Shown one piece after another: positions 41,000 through 49,706 of a DNA stretch of 64,000 nt. Below the pieces are notes generated by a model. That model saw only the letters and a program-made list of their open reading frames with translations, did not search any database and was not told the origin of the DNA. Origin of the DNA: Shimia thalassica (GTDB lineage Bacteria > Pseudomonadota > Alphaproteobacteria > Rhodobacterales > Rhodobacteraceae); NCBI RefSeq assembly GCF_001458215.1, contig NZ_CYTW01000001.1, positions 1,860,001-1,924,000 of the forward strand, in the 5' to 3' direction. The translations under genes and the position numbers were made by a program. Each line of letters starts with the position of its first letter. Position 1 is the first letter of the stretch.

Positions 41000-42793
41000 T
41001 TATACTAGGGCGGGGCCGAATAAAACGGCCAATCCCGTAAATGCCAGCAAGATACGGGTTACCATCGGCAATCGTGCAATCAAACCATAGGACAATGCCG
41101 CAAGCGCAATCCCGATTGCGCCTGTCGCCAACAGCGCGCCGGAAGGATCGGTTGGCAGCTTGATCAGGGCGGGCCATGTAATCATGCCCAACGGGATCAG
41201 ATACAGCCCGAGACCAAGCGACATCGCGGTCATGGCAACCTTGAGCCAGTTTTCCTCAATCATACCGGCTGCAATGAAAACTGCGCCACAAACCGGCGGT
41301 GTGATGGTCGACAGAAGGGCGAACCAGAACACGAAGAGATGCGCCTGAAGGGGATCAAGCCCCAGCTTCATCAGCGCAGGCCCCGCAACCGATACGCAGA
41401 TCACATAGGCCGCCGTGGTGGGCACTTCCATGCCAAGGATCAAACAGGCCAGTGCCGTCAGTAACAACGAGCCCCACAAGGCGCCGCTCGAGCTTTCAAG
41501 GATCACCGACGTGATCTTGACCCCAAGCCCTGTCGCGCCCAGAACACCAATCACGATTGATGCGCAAAAGATGATGGATGCGATCATCGCGACCTGTCTG
41601 GATGCGGTGAGCAGGGCCAGCGTGACCCGTTCGCGGGTGCGGTCCATGTCAAAACTCAACTTACCGTCAATTAAAAGCAAAAGCGCGCCAGCAAAGATCG
41701 CGAGACAGGCAGCATATTGCGGTGTGAACCCCCACCAGAACATGCCGAGCAAAAGAATGGTGAAGGGCACGAGGAAAAACAGCGACGTGATGATCACATC
41801 GCGGGTGGCAGGGTGGTCCTCTTCGGCCAGACCGCGCAGGGGAAACCGCGTGGCATAGGCATTGATCCCGATCCATGCGGCCCAGAAGTAGAGGAAGGCA
41901 GGCAACAGGGCGGCGCCCATGATCTGCGTGTAAGGCGTGCCGGTCAATTCGACCATGACAAAGGCACCGGCCCCCATAAGCGGCGGCATGATCTGTCCGC
42001 CCGAGCTTGCAACGGCCTCGACACCCGCAGCAAGACGTTTGGGATAGCCAAGGCGCGTCATCGCGGGCAGGGTGATCGCCCCAGTCGAGGCGACATTGGC
42101 GCTGGCCGAGCCCGAAATTGATCCAAAGAGTGCCGAAGATATCACCGAAACCTTGGCGGCCCCTCCGGTCAGGCGGCCCGCTGCTGCGGCGGCCACATTC
42201 ATAAAGCCCTGACCTGCTTCCCCCGCATTGAGAACGGCTCCAAAAATCACGAAGATCGACACAACGCCAACCGAAACAGCCGCAAGGCTGCCCCAGATGC
42301 CGCCTTCTGCAATGGTCATCGTGCCCAAAAACGACCGAAGCGGCATACCGGCATGGCCAAATTCACCGGGGATATGATGGCCGAAAAACGCGTAAAGCAG
42401 CGCGACAACCGCAACAAGGGGCAGGGGCCAGCCTATCGAACGACGGGCGGCCTCGATGATCACGGCCAGAAGGGCAAATCCGATCCAGACCTGAGCGCGG
42501 GATTCCAGAAACCCGTATTGGTCCGCCAGCATATCTGCGTTCCACGCGATCCAGATCGCGGCGCCCATGCCAACAACGGTCAGCACCACGCCTGACAAAA
42601 GCGTCCAGCGCCCTGTTTTTCCATAAAGAAAAACCCAAGGCAGGATCAGCGCGAGGTGCAAGGGGCGGCTCACAAGGTTGGGAACAAGACCCGAAAAGAT
42701 CAGACCAATGTGAAACGCCACAAGGACAAGCGCGAACCCGAGCCATCCCCATTTCAACATTCGGTTTTCGGGCAGGTCGTCCAGCGCGTTCAT
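41000..42793 (-). CDS. TRAP transporter fused permease (TAXI type)
   Basis: This 597-residue inner-membrane protein has both the small (DctQ-like) and large (DctM-like) TRAP membrane parts fused, as usual for TAXI systems. It has many hydrophobic helices and conserved DctM motifs such as GSISGSASANVASTGAITLPAM and VEAVASSGGQIMPPLMGAGAF (here split to stay short). The C-terminal domain has further helices. The start is taken at ATG 42793, which has a gaagggg ribosome site; the earlier ATG at 42829 sits in the loop of a hairpin. It imports an unknown organic acid with sodium or proton flux, using the binding protein encoded just upstream. Confidence 0.9.
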   Translation of the reverse strand: MNALDDLPENRMLKWGWLGFALVLVAFHIGLIFSGLVPNLVSRPLHLALILPWVFLYGKTGRWTLLSGVVLTVVGMGAAIWIAWNADMLADQYGFLESRAQVWIGFALLAVIIEAARRSIGWPLPLVAVVALLYAFFGHHIPGEFGHAGMPLRSFLGTMTIAEGGIWGSLAAVSVGVVSIFVIFGAVLNAGEAGQGFMNVAAAAAGRLTGGAAKVSVISSALFGSISGSASANVASTGAITLPAMTRLGYPKRLAAGVEAVASSGGQIMPPLMGAGAFVMVELTGTPYTQIMGAALLPAFLYFWAAWIGINAYATRFPLRGLAEEDHPATRDVIITSLFFLVPFTILLLGMFWWGFTPQYAACLAIFAGALLLLIDGKLSFDMDRTRERVTLALLTASRQVAMIASIIFCASIVIGVLGATGLGVKITSVILESSSGALWGSLLLTALACLILGMEVPTTAAYVICVSVAGPALMKLGLDPLQAHLFVFWFALLSTITPPVCGAVFIAAGMIEENWLKVAMTAMSLGLGLYLIPLGMITWPALIKLPTDPSGALLATGAIGIALAALSYGLIARLPMVTRILLAFTGLAVLFGPALV

Positions 42794-42813
42794 GTGAGGC
42801 CCCTTCGTAAGAA

Positions 42814-42839
42814 AGGCCGGACCTTGCATGGTCCGGCCT
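42814..42839 (-). terminator. Hairpin between the TAXI binding-protein gene and the permease gene
   Basis: AGGCCGGACC (42814-42823) and GGTCCGGCCT (42830-42839) form a perfect 10-bp stem, followed on the - strand by cctttctt. It is likely a partial terminator or RNA stabiliser that keeps the binding protein more abundant than the permease. Confidence 0.6.
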
Positions 42840-42862
42840 GCAGTCGTGGTTTGGAACAGGGT

Positions 42863-43822
42863 TTACTTCTGCGCGTCGTCCAGAGCAACGCCCGCTTCTT
42901 CATAATAGCGGATCGCACCGGGGTGGATTTTGCCTGTGATGTTGCTCATCAGGTCGGTGTCGACACCACCCCACCAAGCCGCAGCACTGGCCATTTCGCC
43001 TTTGCTTTCCCAATAGGTTTTGGTCAGCTGATAGGCCGTGTCGTCATCCATTTTGGTGGTGGTGTAGGTCACAACCGGCAAAGAGGTCGTCACGATATCC
43101 TCGTCCTGACCCGCATAGGTTCCGGCCGGAATAACCAGACGTGTGCGCTTGGTCATGGCGACCTGTTCGTCGTTCAATGACAGGACAGACACACCCGTCG
43201 AGGCCGCAGCTTCGACGACATTTGGCGCAGGCCAGGATCCGGCGGTCACAAACCCGTCGATCTGACCATTTTTCAGAGCGGCGACGGCGTTTGACAGTTC
43301 CGCGTCGGCAATCTCGACCTTGCCTTCAAGACCGAAAATCTTGAGATATTTCGCACCTTCGCGCGCGCCAAAGCTGCCTTTGCCCAGAAGGATGGATTTG
43401 CCTTCCAGACCTGCAAAATCGGTCACGCCGCTGTCTGCGGACATGACAAAGTGCATCGTCAGCGACGGGATCGGGAAAAGGGCGCGAATGTCGTCAAAGG
43501 CCGGATCGCTTTTGTCCTTGAACATGGCTTTGCCACCTTGGGCAAGACGCACCAGAACCGGCGGTGTAGTAAAGACATAGTCTGCTCCGCGCGCGCGCAC
43601 CTCCATGACGTTCTGAACGGATCCCTGACCTTCTTCGATGGTCACAATGACTTCACCATTCGAGCCGGCTTTCATTGCTTCGGCAATCTGGACACCCATC
43701 TGGTAATAGGACGTTCCGGCCTTGGCGGATTTATAGGTGATGCGTGTTTCTGCAACGCTCGCTCCTGCGAATGTCGTTGCAAACACAGCAGCGGCTGCGA
43801 GAATTGCTTTTGTATTAATCAT
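42863..43822 (-). CDS. TRAP transporter TAXI-family solute-binding protein
   Basis: This 319-residue periplasmic receptor begins at ATG 43822 behind a perfect ribosome site (aggaggt). The signal peptide MINTKAILAAAAVFATTFAGASVAE is visible (here the first 20 are MINTKAILAAAAVFATTFAG). TAXI hallmarks include AKAGTSYYQMGVQIAEAM, VQNVMEVRARGADYVFT and DGFVTAGSWPAPNV. The ligand cannot be told from sequence. It is followed by the fused permease and lies in a - strand block with a cyclase-family hydrolase, an alcohol dehydrogenase and a Liv ABC transporter. Confidence 0.92.
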   Translation of the reverse strand: MINTKAILAAAAVFATTFAGASVAETRITYKSAKAGTSYYQMGVQIAEAMKAGSNGEVIVTIEEGQGSVQNVMEVRARGADYVFTTPPVLVRLAQGGKAMFKDKSDPAFDDIRALFPIPSLTMHFVMSADSGVTDFAGLEGKSILLGKGSFGAREGAKYLKIFGLEGKVEIADAELSNAVAALKNGQIDGFVTAGSWPAPNVVEAAASTGVSVLSLNDEQVAMTKRTRLVIPAGTYAGQDEDIVTTSLPVVTYTTTKMDDDTAYQLTKTYWESKGEMASAAAWWGGVDTDLMSNITGKIHPGAIRYYEEAGVALDDAQK

Positions 43823-44026
43823 GGGACCTCCTAGTGTTGTTACGAAGGTGTACAAGATTTTAACCTTTGGTCAAATTCAATTGCGGAAAACATGGCGGCA
43901 CATCACAGCCGGTATTCCAATGCAGACCTGACAAAACCGGTAATGCGCCAGTTCACAGATTGAACATAATCCGAGATCGCCCCAAGGCAATTGGGGAGAG
44001 GGCAGGTGTCCTCACCCCTGTTTTTC

Positions 44027-44971
44027 CTAGCGGATCGCGGTCGGGTTGATCATCATCTGAACAGCCCCTTTCATACGCGTCACGCCCAAGACGAACATGA
44101 ATTCCCATGCTTCGTCCGCCACCAGTTCGCGTGTGTCCATATTCTCCAGAATATAGATCCCGTTCTGGGGGATCAGGATCTGGTGCACGGCAAACACCCC
44201 ATCAGGGCCATTTTCAAACGGCACAGCCTCAAGCCCCCAGGTGTCGGCCCCAACGGCCACGACGCCAATCTCGGCAAGGTATTCAGCCCCTGTGATCCCA
44301 AGACCCGGCTCAACCGAAACATAGCGAGCGTGGTCTGGTGTTTCGCCGTCCAAAAGATCAAGCCAGCCGGAATGGAAAAAGACAGTATCGCCCTTTTTCA
44401 GCTCGACCCCTTGGGTATCCGCAACGGCGATAATGTCTTCTTTGGTATAGGGCGTTCCTTCCTTGATGATGTCCTGACCAAAGTGTTTGGTCATGTCCAG
44501 CACCACGCCGCGCGTCACGAGGGGCGGCAGGTTTTCGAGACCCAGCTTGGCCAGACCGTCGGCCTTGGCCACTTCGCCGCCTTTGAGACCATTATAATAT
44601 TCATGCTTGATCCCGATATGCCCCAGACCGTCAATCTGCGGTCCAATGCCAAGCCATCCCATGAAAATGTCATCGTTATAGGTCATGCCATTGGTGCCCA
44701 GACCCTGTGTGGTGATCTGGTTGGGTTGCAGAACGGTGATGCTCATCGAGCGGGGCGAAAAGGCCGGTGTTTTTGAATCGACCACAATCCCCAGATTATA
44801 GGTTTTGCCGGTCTTGATCAGCTTCGCAGCCTCAAGAACGCTTTCGGGGGTGATATGGTTGGCGGCCCCAATTTCATCTTCCGGCCCCCATGGGGATGCA
44901 TGCCAGCCTTCGGCAAGTCCAGCCCCGGACAGGGCGCATGTCAACGCAGCGGTTAATACAAGGTGTTTCAA
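44027..44971 (-). CDS. Cyclase-family (kynurenine formamidase-like) hydrolase, exported
   Basis: This 314-residue protein is of the metal-dependent cyclase family, which includes kynurenine formamidase and isatin hydrolase. I prefer TTG 44971: it has a full ribosome site (gggagga) 6-7 bases upstream and directly begins a signal peptide, MKHLVLTAALTCALSGAGLA. ATG 44986 would add five residues and has no good site. The family metal motif appears in the variant form QIDGLGHIGI, with a conserved HSGWLDL later. It likely acts in the periplasm. Neighbours (TRAP-TAXI, Fe-alcohol dehydrogenase, Liv ABC) suggest a catabolic role on an amide or lactam-like compound. Confidence 0.82.
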   Translation of the reverse strand: MKHLVLTAALTCALSGAGLAEGWHASPWGPEDEIGAANHITPESVLEAAKLIKTGKTYNLGIVVDSKTPAFSPRSMSITVLQPNQITTQGLGTNGMTYNDDIFMGWLGIGPQIDGLGHIGIKHEYYNGLKGGEVAKADGLAKLGLENLPPLVTRGVVLDMTKHFGQDIIKEGTPYTKEDIIAVADTQGVELKKGDTVFFHSGWLDLLDGETPDHARYVSVEPGLGITGAEYLAEIGVVAVGADTWGLEAVPFENGPDGVFAVHQILIPQNGIYILENMDTRELVADEAWEFMFVLGVTRMKGAVQMMINPTAIR

Positions 44972-45050
44972 TGTTTTTCCTCCCATTGGAAATGCGGCCC
45001 TGTTTTCGTGCTTTACCAGAGGGGGCCGCGCCTCTGGTTGATGCGCACCG

Positions 45051-46229
45051 CTAAAGCGATGCCGCGTAAATCTGCGCGGCGTCCTGTTCGCTCAAAACGC
45101 GCGGATTGTTCACAAGAAGGCGGCTTTGGTTCATGGCATCAGAGGCCAGCCGTGGGATGTCAGATGCGCTGATGCCAACCTGCTGAAGCCCTGCTTCAAG
45201 ACCGAGGTCGATGTTCAACTGCCCAAGACGTTCGATAAACTCGGCTGCAATGGCCTGACTGTCGCGCGCGGTGTCCGTGTCGGGAAACACATGCGGGGCC
45301 AGTTCGGCATATTCCGCGCCGCACTCGGGTGCATTGAACCGCATGACCGCCTCGAGAACCAGCGCATTGGACAACCCGTGCGGCACATGGAACAGGCTTC
45401 CGACGGGATAGGCCAGCGCATGAACCGCCGCGACCGGTGAATTGGCAAAGGCCTGACCGGCCAGCATCGATCCCAACAGCATGTTTTCACGGGCTTGGCG
45501 GTTTGCACCGTTCGAGACCGCCTCGCGAATATTGGCGCCCAATAGATCAAGTGCCTGTTTCGCGAGGATACGGGAAATGGGGTTGTTGTTCACACTGCGC
45601 GAGGTAAACGCCTCGATCGCGTGCACCATCGCATCCACGCCTGTGGCGGCGGTGATATGGGCAGGCAACCCAAGGGTCAGCTCTGCATCCAGGACTGCGA
45701 TGTCCGGCAGGATCACGGGCGAGACCACGCCTTTTTTCTCTTCGGTGCCGGTGGTCAGGATCGAAACCGCCGTGACCTCGGATCCGGTGCCCGCCGTCGT
45801 GGGCACAAGGGTCAGCGGCAAGCGCGATCCCGTGACCTGATTGACGCCGTATATCTCATCCAGAGGCTGGTCGCTGTTGGCCAGCAGGGCAATCATCTTG
45901 GCCACATCCATCGAGCTGCCGCCGCCAAAGCCCACCACACAGGCAACCCCGTTCTGTTTTGCAAGCGAGACGGCCTGCAACACAGTGGTGGCTTTGGGGT
46001 CTGCTTCGATCTGGTCGAACAGGGTGACGGAAAACCCGCTTTGTTCGAGATGTGCAATGGCTGCCGTTGCAAGGCCCAGCTTCATGATGCCGGGGTCTGT
46101 CACAAACAGAACCTCGGTCTGTGTCGCTGCAAAAGGCAGGCTGCCCACACACTCCCCAAGCGTTGCGGCCATGCCCCATCCCTGACGGATAGAGGCGGTG
46201 GTGTTGAAGGTAAAATCACCCATTGTCAT
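45051..46229 (-). CDS. Iron-containing alcohol dehydrogenase
   Basis: This 392-residue type III (Fe-dependent) NAD(P)-linked alcohol dehydrogenase has the nucleotide loop GGGSSMDVAK at 102-111. The metal ligands Asp199 and His203 (DAMVHAIEAF), His270 (VHALAYPVG) and His284 (HVPHGLSNAL) are all present. The substrate is unknown; the fold also covers maleylacetate reductase and other carbonyl reductases. Its start overlaps the stop of the livF gene by 4 bases, so it belongs to the Liv operon. Confidence 0.92.
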   Translation of the reverse strand: MTMGDFTFNTTASIRQGWGMAATLGECVGSLPFAATQTEVLFVTDPGIMKLGLATAAIAHLEQSGFSVTLFDQIEADPKATTVLQAVSLAKQNGVACVVGFGGGSSMDVAKMIALLANSDQPLDEIYGVNQVTGSRLPLTLVPTTAGTGSEVTAVSILTTGTEEKKGVVSPVILPDIAVLDAELTLGLPAHITAATGVDAMVHAIEAFTSRSVNNNPISRILAKQALDLLGANIREAVSNGANRQARENMLLGSMLAGQAFANSPVAAVHALAYPVGSLFHVPHGLSNALVLEAVMRFNAPECGAEYAELAPHVFPDTDTARDSQAIAAEFIERLGQLNIDLGLEAGLQQVGISASDIPRLASDAMNQSRLLVNNPRVLSEQDAAQIYAASL

Positions 46230-46885
46230 GCTGCCTTTGTGTTGTTCATGAGACTGATTTGGCCGCGTTCGATCGCATAGACCTTGTCGACCACCTTTTG
46301 AGAGTGCGTGTAGTCGGACTCGGACACAAGCACGGTCAGCTTTTCATTGTGAAGATCACCGATGACTTCCATAAGACGTTGCGCCAAAGCCGGCGCGACC
46401 CCTTCGAAAGGTTCATCCAGCAACAGCAGATTCGACCCCGCCACCATGGCCCGCGCAAGGGCAACAAGCTTTTGCTGGCCACCACTCAGGGTCATGGCCT
46501 TGCGGTCGGCAAAGCGGCCAATTTCCGGCATCAGATCATAGACCCACTTCAATCGTGCCATGTCGGTGTTCTTTGTCGCCCAGAAAGACACCATGATGTT
46601 TTCTTCAACGGTGAAATGCGGCACCAACCGGCGATCTTCGGGAAGGTATCCGATCCCGAGCGCAGCGCGTTCGTGGCCTTTGGCGGTATGCAGGTCGACA
46701 TGGTTGAACTGTATCGCGCCTTTTTCCACCGGCAGAGCCCCCATGATGGCGCGCATCAGTGTGGTTTTCCCCGCTCCGTTGCGCCCGATCAGACCGCAGG
46801 TCGTGCCGGTCTCGATATCAAGACTGACATCGCGCAAAATCGGAACACGCTGGATGGACAAATCAATATTGCTTAGGGTCAGCAT
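46226..46885 (-). CDS. livF: Branched-chain amino acid-type ABC transporter ATP-binding protein (LivF)
   Basis: This 219-residue ATPase is slightly shorter than usual. Walker A is GRNGAGKTT, the ABC signature LSGGQQKLVALARA, and Walker B LLLLDEPFEGVAP. The Q-loop region GYLPEDRRLVPHFTVEEN is typical of LivF. It overlaps livG by 7 bases and the alcohol dehydrogenase gene by 4. The substrate is set by the binding protein; in this context a carboxylate, amide or aromatic compound is as likely as an amino acid. Confidence 0.92.
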   Translation of the reverse strand: MLTLSNIDLSIQRVPILRDVSLDIETGTTCGLIGRNGAGKTTLMRAIMGALPVEKGAIQFNHVDLHTAKGHERAALGIGYLPEDRRLVPHFTVEENIMVSFWATKNTDMARLKWVYDLMPEIGRFADRKAMTLSGGQQKLVALARAMVAGSNLLLLDEPFEGVAPALAQRLMEVIGDLHNEKLTVLVSESDYTHSQKVVDKVYAIERGQISLMNNTKAA

Positions 46886-47685
46886 TGCTGTGCTCCTTCC
46901 TTGGGGGCTGCGTCTGTCGGGGTGCGATGGAATTCACTGCCGATGACAAATTCGCGAACCTTGTCATCCTGCAAAACCTCATCTGTCGGGCCATCCGCAA
47001 GGATCGTGCCCTCATAGAACGCAACGCAGCGCGGTGAAAATTCCTCCACGATTTCCATATCATGCTCGATGAACAGAACGGCTGTTTTGGTGGTTTTCAG
47101 CGCGGCAATCAGAACGCGCATGAACTCCATCTTTTCGTCCGCGCTGACGCCGCTTGTGGGTTCATCAAGAAATAGAAGATCTGGCTTTGCCACCGTTGCC
47201 ATCGCAATATCGACGAGCTTGCGAACACCTTGGGGCAGGGTTTGGATCAGCTGATCCGCGTATTGATCGATATCGAAATGAGAGAGCAGTTCATGCGCCT
47301 CGTCTTCAAGGGCTCGGTCAATGGCAGGGCGAAACAGCGACGGCTTTTCCTGTTTGGCGATCGTCAGGGCAATGAGCATGTTTTCCAAGACAGGCAATTC
47401 GGGAAACAGCTGTGGAATTTGAAACGACCGACAGATGCCCAGACGGGTGATGTCGCGCGTTGCCTTTCCGGTGATCTTGTTGCCGCGATAGATAATGTCG
47501 CCCGATGTCGGGGACAGATACCCCGTGACCATGTTGACAAAGGTTGTTTTTCCGGCCCCGTTTGATCCGATCACCCCAAGGATTTCTCCTTCGTTGATGG
47601 TGATGTTTACATCCCGCGCGGCATACACCGCGCCGAACTTCATTTCGAGATGTCTGGTTTCCAAAAGTGTTGTCATATCATTCAC
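46879..47685 (-). CDS. livG: Branched-chain amino acid-type ABC transporter ATP-binding protein (LivG)
   Basis: This 268-residue ATPase has Walker A GSNGAGKTTFVNMVTGY, a LivG-type insertion (RSFQIPQLFPELPVLENM), a somewhat altered signature (LPQGVRKLVDIAMA, with LPQG for LSGG) and Walker B LLFLDEPTSGVS. The H-loop EHDMEIV is intact. Its start overlaps the livM stop by 8 bases. ATG 47676 is an alternative start three codons downstream. Confidence 0.92.
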   Translation of the reverse strand: MNDMTTLLETRHLEMKFGAVYAARDVNITINEGEILGVIGSNGAGKTTFVNMVTGYLSPTSGDIIYRGNKITGKATRDITRLGICRSFQIPQLFPELPVLENMLIALTIAKQEKPSLFRPAIDRALEDEAHELLSHFDIDQYADQLIQTLPQGVRKLVDIAMATVAKPDLLFLDEPTSGVSADEKMEFMRVLIAALKTTKTAVLFIEHDMEIVEEFSPRCVAFYEGTILADGPTDEVLQDDKVREFVIGSEFHRTPTDAAPKEGAQQC

Positions 47686-48658
47686 CCGGTTTCGGGGCGG
47701 AGGCTCCGATTTTCTTGCTGGATTTCTGTTTCGAAGTGATCAGCGACCACAGTCCCTTGGGCAGGAAAATGATGGTGAAAAGCATCACGGAACCCAAAAT
47801 CAGCTGCCATGTGTTGGGGGACAGTTCGACGGCATAGACGCGGATGATCTCGAGAAGGAAGGTGCCGATCAGAGGCGCGGCAATGTTGCCGGTGCCCGAA
47901 AGGATCGACACAAACACAAACTGGCCAGAAGTGGTCCAGTTGGTCATCTCGGGGTCGACGTGACCGAGTGGAAGCGCCCACAACACACCGCCAATGGCAG
48001 ACACGACAGCCGCCACAACATAGGTCAGATGCACGGCGTTATGTGCAGAGGTACCCAGATATTCGACACGCAGTTCGTTTTCGCGGATGGCCTCGTTCAC
48101 ATATCCCACGCGGCTTTTGAGAAACCGGTTCAGGGCAATGGCACAGCCAATCGCGATAAAGCAGGTGAGGGTGTAAAGCGTCAGCCGTGCGGTTTCACCG
48201 GTGGGCGACCAGCCAAAATACGAGGCCGTGGGCAGGTTGAACCCGTCGGTCGATCCCAGTTCTTCGGTGCTCGACAGCAAGCCGAACAGGATCATCGAGA
48301 TCGCCAGCGACAACATCGCATAGAAAATCTCGCGATACCGGCGCAGCAAAAATCCCAGAACAAATGACAGACACAGTGCCGCCGCGATGCCCGCAGACAA
48401 CAGGACGAAAAAGTCGGTCACACCCAGAAACTTTCCCGTCATACCAGCAGCATAGCCGCCGACACAAAAGTAAAGACCTTGCCCGAAGGACACCAGACCG
48501 GCGCGCATCTGGATCATGACACCCAGCGCAACAAGCCCGGTTCCCATGGACACATGGACATAGTTCACAATCCATTTGGGCAGGACAAAGGCGATACAGA
48601 TCAAAAGAGGAAGGGCAACAAGAAGCCCGATTTCGGTACGATCAAGATGTTTGGTCAT
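47678..48658 (-). CDS. livM: Branched-chain amino acid-type ABC transporter permease (LivM)
   Basis: This 326-residue inner-membrane permease has about eight to ten hydrophobic helices. The LivM motif region is ALNRFLKSRVGYVNEAIREN with ELRVEYLGTSAHNAVHLTYV after it, and the coupling region GTGNIAAPLIGTFLLEIIR is conserved. It overlaps livH by 4 bases and livG by 8, showing tight translational coupling. Confidence 0.92.
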   Translation of the reverse strand: MTKHLDRTEIGLLVALPLLICIAFVLPKWIVNYVHVSMGTGLVALGVMIQMRAGLVSFGQGLYFCVGGYAAGMTGKFLGVTDFFVLLSAGIAAALCLSFVLGFLLRRYREIFYAMLSLAISMILFGLLSSTEELGSTDGFNLPTASYFGWSPTGETARLTLYTLTCFIAIGCAIALNRFLKSRVGYVNEAIRENELRVEYLGTSAHNAVHLTYVVAAVVSAIGGVLWALPLGHVDPEMTNWTTSGQFVFVSILSGTGNIAAPLIGTFLLEIIRVYAVELSPNTWQLILGSVMLFTIIFLPKGLWSLITSKQKSSKKIGASAPKPGE

Positions 48659-49551
48659 ATCTTTCTGCTTTCTGCCAAGGCAAACAGGCCATAAGGCTTC
48701 ACAGCCAACACAGCGGCCATAACAAGGTAGATGGAGAAGAGTTCGGCAGGCGGATAGAGATGCACCGACGCCGCGCGCGCAAAGCCTACAATCACCGCGC
48801 CGATCATCGCGCCGCCAATTGAGCCCATGCCGCCGATCACGATCACCGCAAAGGACAACACGATGATTTCCGCGCCAATCCCGGGAGATACGGAAATCTC
48901 GGGTGCGGTAATGGCCCCGCCAAGAGCCCCAAGAATGGCGCCCACAACGAATGTGACCGAAAAGAACAGGGTGACATTGATACCCAGCGCGCTGCTGATT
49001 TCGCGATCCTCGATCACGACAAGAAGCAGTTTGCCAACACGGGTTTTGTTCAGAACCAGAAACAGGCTCAGACCAACCAGAAGGGCCGTGCCAATGATCA
49101 GGAACTTGTAAACGGTATAGGGGATACCAACGATTTCAACAGTTCCGAAATGAAAGGCCGGTTGCCAGGCGATATAGGACTCGGTCCCCCAGATCAACTT
49201 GGTCACGTCCTCAAGAATGAGAAAAACCGCATAGGTGACCAGCACCATCAAAACTTCGTCGCGGCCATACATGAATTTCAGGATGCCCCGTTCCACAAGC
49301 AAACCTGCAATCCCGCCGGCAATCAATGCGGCCAAGGGAATAAGAAGAAACGAAAAGGCAACGGGCGATCCGGTTGCGGTGTAAAGGCCGATGGCCCATG
49401 CGGATGAATATGCCCCCAGCGCGTAAAACCCGCCGTGCGCAATGTTCAGAATTCGCATCACACCATAGATCAGCGTCAGGCCGACCGATGACAGGAAAAG
49501 CCATGCAGCAAAGCCAAGCCCATCCACTGCTATCGCAATTGCGGTAAGCAT
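48655..49551 (-). CDS. livH: Branched-chain amino acid-type ABC transporter permease (LivH)
   Basis: This 298-residue permease has N-terminal SVGLTLIYGVMRILNIAHGG, the LivH signature, and a C-terminal VIVIGGMGSIGGAMIGAVIVG. A ggag ribosome site precedes ATG 49551. It is separated from the binding-protein gene by 155 bases that hold a hairpin. Confidence 0.93.
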   Translation of the reverse strand: MLTAIAIAVDGLGFAAWLFLSSVGLTLIYGVMRILNIAHGGFYALGAYSSAWAIGLYTATGSPVAFSFLLIPLAALIAGGIAGLLVERGILKFMYGRDEVLMVLVTYAVFLILEDVTKLIWGTESYIAWQPAFHFGTVEIVGIPYTVYKFLIIGTALLVGLSLFLVLNKTRVGKLLLVVIEDREISSALGINVTLFFSVTFVVGAILGALGGAITAPEISVSPGIGAEIIVLSFAVIVIGGMGSIGGAMIGAVIVGFARAASVHLYPPAELFSIYLVMAAVLAVKPYGLFALAESRKI

Positions 49552-49612
49552 TATTAACTCCAGAATTTTTATGGATTTCGCGGGGCGACAAGGCCAGCCG
49601 CGTTAAAAGACC

Positions 49613-49648
49613 GGTTCTCAAAGGGAAGAGAAGTGTTCTTTGAGAACC
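49613..49648 (-). terminator. Hairpin between the Liv binding-protein gene and livH
   Basis: GGTTCTCAAAG (49613-49623) pairs perfectly with CTTTGAGAACC (49638-49648) across a 14-base loop. There is no good T tract on the - strand, so it is more likely a 3' stabiliser or attenuator that lifts binding-protein expression above that of the permeases. Confidence 0.55.
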
Positions 49649-49706
49649 AGCCAGTTAAGCGAGGGCAGAACAAGACGATGTTCGGCCCTCACGGGAGTGA
49701 CCAAGA

